Shown here piece by piece: positions 23,001 through 32,000 of a DNA stretch of 64,000 nucleotides; position 1 is the first letter of the stretch, and the number at the start of each line of letters is the position of its first letter. The stretch covers positions 40,041,777-40,105,776 of the forward strand of contig NC_134510.1 in the NCBI RefSeq assembly GCF_027942865.1, given 5' to 3'. Position numbers and translations under genes: made by a program. Below the pieces are notes generated by a model, which saw only the letters and a program-made list of their open reading frames with translations, ran no database searches and was not told where the DNA came from. Source of the stretch: Odontesthes bonariensis (taxonomy: Eukaryota; Chordata; Actinopteri; Atheriniformes; Atherinopsidae).

Positions 23001-26000
23001 TTAATCACGATTAATCTCATTTATTCGCAAAATCCAAAAATGAATCCAAAAGTAGTGTATAGCCTTTAGCATTTAGCTTTATTTTAAATGTGCTGCCATA
23101 TGAATGAAAGTGCCATAACATTTGTTGTGCAAACACACTTTTAATTATGATTACTTTCTTTTCTGATTCCGCAGCAGACAGCAACAGACTTTTACAAAAT
23201 AAAAGCCTGTGAGCAGCAGACTTTTACAGAATAAAAGCCTGTGAGCAACAGACTTTTACAAAATAAAAGCCTGTGAGCAACAGACTTTTACAAAATAAAA
23301 GCCTGTGAGCAACAGACTTTTACAAAATAAAAGCCTGTGAGCAACAGACTTTTACAATAATAAAAGCCTGTGAGCAACAGACTTTAACAAAATAAAAGCC
23401 TGTGAGAAACAGACTTTTACAAAATAAAAGCCTGTGAGCAACAGACTTTAACAAAATAAAAGCCTGTGAGCAACAGACTTTTACAAAATAAAAGCCTGAG
23501 AGCAACAGACTTTTACAAAATAAAAGCCTGTGAGCAACAGACTTTTACAAAATAAAAGCCTGTGAGCAAGACTTTTACAAAATAAAAGCCTGTGAGCAAC
23601 AGACTTTTACAAAATAAAAGCCTGTAAGCAACAGACTTTAACAAAATAAAAGCCTGTGAGCAACAGACTTTAACAAAATAAAAGCCTGTGAGCAACAGAC
23701 TTTTACAAAAATAAAAGCCTGTGAGCAACAGACTTTTACAATAATAAAAGCCTGTGAGCAACAGACTTGTACAAAATAAAAGCCTGTGAGCAACAGACTT
23801 TTACAAAATAAAAGCCTGAGAGCAACAGACCTTTATAAAATAAAAGCCTGTGAGCAACAGCCTTTTACAAAATAAAAGCCTGTGAGCGACAGACTTTTAC
23901 AATAATGAAATAAATAATAAAACCTGCATTAATGCGCGATAAAGTATTTTTCAGCGTTAATTAACGAGTTAACGCGATGATAACGAGTTAACTCACCCAG
24001 CCCTAAAGTTAACACGTTACAGCCTGAGAAAACTCTGCATTATCACCCGATTTTCTCCCATTTCTGTGATTTAGCTCTCAGCTCATTTCCCCGTGTTCAG
24101 ACCACGCAGCACGGCGCCCTAATTCCCTCTTCTGTCATCACTTCCTGTATTTCAGATCCAACTTTTGTTAGTTCATCTTTGGACCCAGAACAGCAGAAAC
24201 TCTACTTCTTCTTCAGCGAAGATGGGAAAGAGTTCAGCTTTGTGGATAACCTGAAAATCAGCCGGGTGGCTCAAGTCTGCAAGGTGCCGGAAAACACAGA
24301 GAGGTGATGCTTTGCACCACGTTGACCTGAAAACGGTGAGATTAAAGCCGTGTTGTTTTCAAAGGACGATGTTGGAGGTCAGAGGACTCTGCAGAAGAAG
24401 TGGACGTCTTTTGCCAAAGCCCCTCTGCTCTGTAAGAGCCACAAAAGGCTTCCCTTCAACATCCTGCAGGACGTGTTCACCCTCCCGCCACCAGAGGGCA
24501 GCAGCGCCTCGGACATGCTGTTCTACGGCGTCTTCACCTCTCAGTGGTAGGAAAACACGATGGCTGTGTTCGAAACCGCATACTACATACTACATACTGC
24601 ATACTGCATACTACATACTGCATACTGCATACTACATACTACATACTGCATACTGCATACTACATACTGCATACTGCATACTACATACTACATACTGCAT
24701 ACTACATACTGCATACTACATACTGCATACTACATACTACATACTGCATACTACATACTTCATACTGCTGCATACTGCATACTACATACTACATACTGCA
24801 TACTACATACTGCATACTACTTACTACATACTGCATACTACATACTGCATACTGCATACTTCATACTGCATACTACATACTGCATACTGCATACTACATA
24901 CTGCATACTGCATACTACATACTGCATACTACATACTGCATACGACATACTGCATACTGCATACTACATACTACTTACTGCATACTGCATACTACATACT
25001 GCATACTGCATACTACATACTGCATACTACATACTGCATACGACATACTGCATACTGCATACTACATACTGCATACTTATCGATCAGACAGTATGCAGAG
25101 CGTTTACCCACAATGCATTTCGCTCCTACCCGAGCCAAAATCAGCCGGCCTGAAGCTGATTTCTCTTAAGCTCTAAACTCTGTAAACTTTAGCAACATTT
25201 GAAACATTTTCAGGTGAGAAAGTAGTCGTTTAGATCCCCAACGTGTTGAAAACCTGACAAAATACCGGCTGTTTACAATTTTGTTCCAACGAATTCAGCG
25301 CTACTAAAGCTAGCCGCAGTGAGCTAACGCACTTCCTGTTATTTTCACAAAATAAAATACCCGTTGCCTTTTATCATAGGGAAAGCCATTACCATACAAT
25401 TGGTGCTTTTGTTTTGAAAACAGGAAGTGAACCTACCCTCATTGTAGCTAGCTTGAAACTGCCGTTTTGACAGGAAATGACGATCAGCGACGTCACGTTA
25501 CGTTGCATCTTGGGTAGTTTGAGTATGAGTAGTAACCTCATGATGCATACCCAACAAAAATGTCCCTTTTCAGAAATTAAGGAGTTTTTTTTTCAAATCA
25601 GGCATAACAAAAAAAAATAAAAAATCCCTAAAAATCATTGTTGCTAATCATTGACATATCCCAGACCATAATTATCCCTACTCAATAATTCCACTTTGCA
25701 TCCCATATTTTGAAAATACTGGCACCTAAAGGCTTAAAATTTGGGCTAAAAAGTTCAAATTGGCATCTAAAGGGTTCATTTTTTTGAAAATAATTGAAAC
25801 TTGGTGGTTATGATCAGAACTGAAGTGGAATAAAAGATTTATGAAAAAAAGTGGAAAGAAATATTAATAAGCCTATCCCAGCTGTCATTGGGCGAGACGC
25901 GCGGGACACCTGGACAGATTGAGAGTCACCAGTTAACTTAAGATGCATGTTTTTGGGCGGTGGGAGGAAGCCGGAGAACCCGGAGAGAACCCACGCATAC

Positions 26001-29000
26001 ACGGGGAGAAGATGCCGGGATTAGAACCAGAAACCTTCTGCTGTGAGGCCTCGAATGAACTAATTAACTAACTTAATTCAATTATCTAATATACATCGTT
26101 TTGTTCATAATAAGTATTTTTCTATTCTATTTTAGTCGTTGTTGGATTGGATGCTGATTTATAGAGGACGTATGGCGAAAGACAAGAAATGAAAGTTAAA
26201 TATTTATATTTATTTAAATATTTACGAGGAAATGAAAAGAAAGTACGACATAAAGGAACGACAGAGCAGCTACATACATGCAACATAAGAAGTCGGTAAG
26301 TTCGTGTTGGAAGTTGGAACTCCTGAAGACGCAGTTATTCTACAGCTGAGACAGCAGTGTACCCGATGATGCTGAAGCTAAACTTCCCCTTCATCTCCAC
26401 ACTGATACATTCAATAGGACAGTCATCAATGCTCTGTGTGGTTGTGTTTTCATTAAAGTTAATAATCAATATGAATAATATATATAATTCCTAATGAGTA
26501 CCAGGTCCTGTTAGCAGTTTGTTTTTAGTGATCTGAGAACAAAAACAGGAAATAAACGTTTAAAACGGATGGTAGTTGCTGTTGTTGGTATGTTTTACCA
26601 TGAAGCTGAGGAGGAAGCAGCAGAACCGAGTCAAAAACATCAAAGCCAACTTATAAATACTTTAACTCTATGAATCCAGCTCGTATTTGAAGGTTCAACA
26701 CCTACATTACCTCCTAAAATCATTCAGACGTAAAAAAAAAAACTGGAACAAATTTTTCTCCTCTGCCATCTTTCCTCCTACTGGAGTGCAGATGAAGTCA
26801 CCTCCAGATGCATCCTGGGTAAAATGGGCGGGGCTAGAACAGTGTTGAACCAACCAACACTTCCACCTTCAGCCTGGTAGCTAACCGGGTCGGTTAAACT
26901 AAGCCCGGCTTTACAAATGTTCCTCGTAAGGCTTTGAAGTCTGTTTATAAGACAGATGGAATTGTTTTTCAGAGGGCAGCTGGTTTTAAAACCAAATATG
27001 TGTTTCAGGTCCAGACGTCCAGAGTCTGCAGTGTGCGTGTTCAGGCTTCAGGACATCAGGTCGGTGTTCGACGGGACCTTTAAGACCTTGGACATGGAAA
27101 GCCTCCAGTGGAGTCCGATCGTGGAAAAACACTCCCACTTAGGAAAGGTGAGGGCCGATCTGAAACATGTATGTCCTAATATATGCTCCCAAGAACAGAG
27201 AAATGTGGATTTTTCCATAATATTTAACCTTTAAAGCATGAAATGTGGAGATACGGTGTTCCTCAGGGTTTCACACTGGGCCCATATTAGTTTTTTTTTT
27301 TTTTTTTATATATAATATGAAACATATATGTCCTGCTGACTTCAGACGTCCTAATATATGCTCCCAAGAACAGAGAAATGTGGATTTTTCCATAATATTT
27401 AATCTTTAAAGCATGAAGTGTGGAGATACGGTGTCCGTCAGGGTTTCATACTGGGCCCATATTAGTTCTGGCTGTTTTTATAATATGAAACAACTCGGTG
27501 ATGAAATGTTATTGTGTGGCTCTCCCTCCATCTTCCCCGACAGTGTGGACTCAATAGTTATTCCGATTCGGTTCTAATGGATGTGAAGAAGAGTTTTCTG
27601 ACCAGCAGGAGCGTGACGCCGCTCAGAGACGAGCCAGTTGTCGTTACTTCTGAGCAGCAGTACAGCCGCGTGGCCGTGATGAGGACGCTGGCGGCCAATG
27701 GCAGACAGTATACGCTCCTGTTTCTTCTTACAGGTGGGAAGCTTGACATCTCCTTTAGAAAGAAACGTCTCCTTTACACTGGAGATGGAAAGCCTGAAAC
27801 ATCTTCTTAGTGTCTTGTTAATTTATTTTTAAATAGGGCTGAGCAATTTTATCGATACCGTGGAAACCGCTTATAGTGATCACGTTGGTCCAGAGCCAAT
27901 TTGAACACTATAAGCGGTGGATTACTAAAACCGAATTTGTATTACAGTACAGGTATTTCACTTATTTTTTTATGCAGAATATCATCTAAATGCCATTTGT
28001 ATCGTTTTTCAATGAGAAAAATGAAATGAAACGGATAGCTTCAGCATTTACTGAATTTTATTATCATGCAAGTTTAATTACAGTACAGCGCAGTCCGCCG
28101 TCGTTTTCTTTCTCCGTCGTTAGCATTGACCGTCTCTCGTTGCTTAATTAGACTACACAAGGTAGCCTGAGGAATGCCAAGCTTCGCCGCAGCATCTCGT
28201 TGGCTCGTTTTTGGTAATTTGTCATACGCCTCGAGGAGACTAGATTTTTCATTCAGAGAAAATCACTTCCTTTTTCCAGCCATGATTCGCGTGCTTGCTG
28301 CCCGGTGTCAACTCGTTACGTTAGCTAGCGAGGCAGAAGCAGACGTCCAGAAAGGAATCAAGGGTAAAAAAAATAAAATAAAATAGCTACACGTAGTTTT
28401 AAAATTATTTTTTCACATGTTTACATTCATAAAATGGCCAAAAATGAACATTGATTAATATAAACAAATTATTTAAACAGCATTTGTATAGAAATGATTC
28501 CGTCCCAAGCCTTTTGATCTATATAAGCGGTTGATTACTATATCCGTGACCACTATAAGCGGTTTCCACTGTACTGCGATATATATCGATATTTTGTTTC
28601 CAGATAAAGTATCGATTTTTCGGCCGTAAGTATCGATTTTTAAAAAAAATGTAAAAAAAATTTGAAGCAAACTTTATTGAAAAGTCAGACGTTACAATTA
28701 GTGAAAACATAGAACATTAATATGATATAATACAATACCAGGGGGTCACATTATACAAAACAGTGATAAATTAGTTTATAAAAATGTTTTAAAGTGCACA
28801 GCTCTCACGTTTGTGAAATGCTTGTTCAGCGGTTGTCCTTCCGGGTCAAAGGTTGGACCACCCGTCCAATCAGAGACGATTCATGTCATATCACACTGTC
28901 CCTTTACTTTTCCAGAAAATGATGTAAGTGTATCGTATCGTATCGAATCGTATTGAATCGTGAGATTAGTGTATCACTGCAGCCCTGTTTTAAAACATGT

Positions 29001-32000
29001 TCACCATCTCTCCGATTTCCAGAATCCGGGTTCCTCCACAAGGTGGTTCTGCTCGATCAGGGTCCAAAAGTCATTGAGGAAATTCAGGTGTTCACACAGC
29101 CTCAGCTGATGAAAAGCATGGTGCTCTCTTCCTCCAAGGTAACCCCCAGATTGCACCTCTCATGGTTCCGTCCGACTCTCTTTAGCCGGTTCAGATTAAT
29201 GGGTCATAAAGGGGCTTGAGCTGAAGAGCCTTTTCATTTAAATCCCACGTGTTGAAGCAGGAAAACATCTTAAACATGTGGGGCACGTGTCAGTGTAGCT
29301 ACCTTTTCCCTGAGTTACTCACAGTCCTAAAGTTAAGGCGGCGAATATCTAAATCTGACACTTTGGCTGTGTTCGAAACCGCATACTTCATACTACATAC
29401 TGCATACTGCTAACCTGCATACTTCATACTACATACTGCATACTGCTAACCTGCATACTTCATACTACATACTGCATACTGCTAACCTGCATACTTCATA
29501 CTACATACTGCATACTGCATACTACATAATACATAATACATGCTACATACTGCATACTACATACTGCATACTACATACTACATACTGCATACTGCTAACC
29601 TGCATACTACATACTGCATACTACATACTACATACTGCATACTGCTAACCTGCATACTACATACTGCATACTGCATACTACATAATACATAATACATGCT
29701 ACATACTGCATACTACATACTGCATACTACATACTACATACTGCATACTGCTAACCTGCATACTACATACTGCATACTACATACTACATAATACATAATA
29801 CATGCTACATACTAAATACTGCATACTGCATACCACATACTGCATACTACATACTACATACTGCATACTACATACTACATACTGCATACTGCATACTACA
29901 TACTGCATACTACATACTGCATACTGCATACTACATAATACATGCTACATACTACATACTGCATACTACATACTACATACTGCATACTACATACTACATA
30001 CTGCATACTGCATACTGCATACTACATACTGCATACTACATACTACATAATACATAATACATACTACATACTACATACTGCATACTACATACTGCATACT
30101 GCATACTACATACTGCATACTGCATACTACATACTACATACTACATAATACATAATACATACTGCATACTACATACTGCATACTGCATACTACATACTGC
30201 ATACTGCTAACCTGCATACTTCATACTACATACTGCATACTACATAATACATAATACATAATACATGCTACATACTACATACTACATACTACATACTTCA
30301 TACTACATACTGCATACTGCTAACCTGCATACTTCATACTACATACTGCATACTGCATACTACATAATACATAATACATGCTACATACTACATACTACAT
30401 ACTTCATACTACATACTGCATACTGCATACTGCATACTACATACTGCATACTGCTAACCTGCATACTTCATACTACATACTGCATACTGCATACTACATA
30501 ATACATAATACATGCTACATACTACATACTACATACTTCATACTACATACTGCATACTGCATACTGCATACTACATACTGCATACTGCTAACCTGCATAC
30601 TTCATACTACATACTGCATACTGCATACTACATAATACATAATACATGCTACATACTACATACTGCATACTACATAATACATAATACATGCTACATACTA
30701 CATACTTCATACTACATACTTCATACTACATACTACATACTACATAATACATAATACATGCTACATACTACATACTGCATACTGCATACTACATACTGCA
30801 TACTTCATACTACATACTGCATACTACATAATACATAATACATGCTACATACTCCATACTTCATACTACATACTACATACTACATACTACATAATACATG
30901 CTACATACTACATACTACATTCTGCATACTGCATACTACATACTACATACTGCATACTACATAATACATAATACATGCTACATACTCCATACTTCATACT
31001 ACATACTACATACTACATACTACATAATACATACTACATAATACATAATACATGCTACATACTACATACTGCATACTACATAATACATAATACATGCTAC
31101 ATACTACATACTACATACTGCATACTTCATACTACATACTGCATACTACATAATACATAATACATGCTACATACTCCATACTTCATACTACATACTACAT
31201 ACTACATACTACATAATACATGCTACATACTCCATACTTCATACTACATACTACATACTACATACTACATAATACATACTACATAATACATGCTACATAC
31301 TACATACTGCATACTGCTAACCTGCATACTTCATACTACATACTACATACTACATAATACATGCTACATACTACATACTACATACTGCATACTGCATACT
31401 GCATACTACATACTGCATACTACATACTACATACTGCATACTGCTAACCTGCATACTTCATACTACATACTGCATACTACATAATACATAATACATGCTA
31501 CATACTACATACTACATACTGCATACTGCATACTGCATACTACATACTACATACTGCATACTACATACTACATACTGCATACTGCTAACCTGCATACTTC
31601 ATACTACATACTACATACTACATACTACATAATACATGCTACATACTACATACTACATACTGCATACTGCATACTGCATACTACATACTGCATACTGCAT
31701 ACTACATACTGCATACTGATCGATCAGACAGTATGCAGAGCGTTTACCCACAATGCATTTCGCTCCTGCCCGAGCCGAAATCAGCCGGCCTGAAGCTGAT
31801 TTCTCTTAAGCTCTAAACTCTGTAAACTTTAGCAACATTTTAGCAACGGTTTGGAAAACAGCCATTGAGTAATTCCCACTGAGGAAATAAGACAAGAATC
31901 TGTCAGGGAACAAAGGAAGCTTAAAACTACATGAACTGAGGGAGATGCTGACTAACAGGCGGGCAACAAAGTCGGACCTGAGAATAAAACACGGCAAGGT

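Larger units (their letters stand above)
27834..28987. mobile_element. hAT-like MITE of the cgatatatat family, with nested Tigger element
   Basis: The termini tagggctgagcaa and tgcagccctg are inverted in their outer part. They are flanked by closely similar T/A strings (tttttaaa, ttttaaaa). The Tigger element at 27858-28571 splits the sequence atcgata|ctgcgatatat, which is intact at 21325-21345. Confidence 0.75.

Noticed and set aside
21860..23905. CRISPR-like array of 32-bp repeats
   Set aside because: Repeats are directly adjacent without unique spacers, and the locus is a fish transposon.
24312..25176. Tyr/His-rich repeat proteins (ILHTTYC)
   Set aside because: All frames of the CATACT array are open. 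Only 24365-24546 is coding, as a semaphorin exon in another context.
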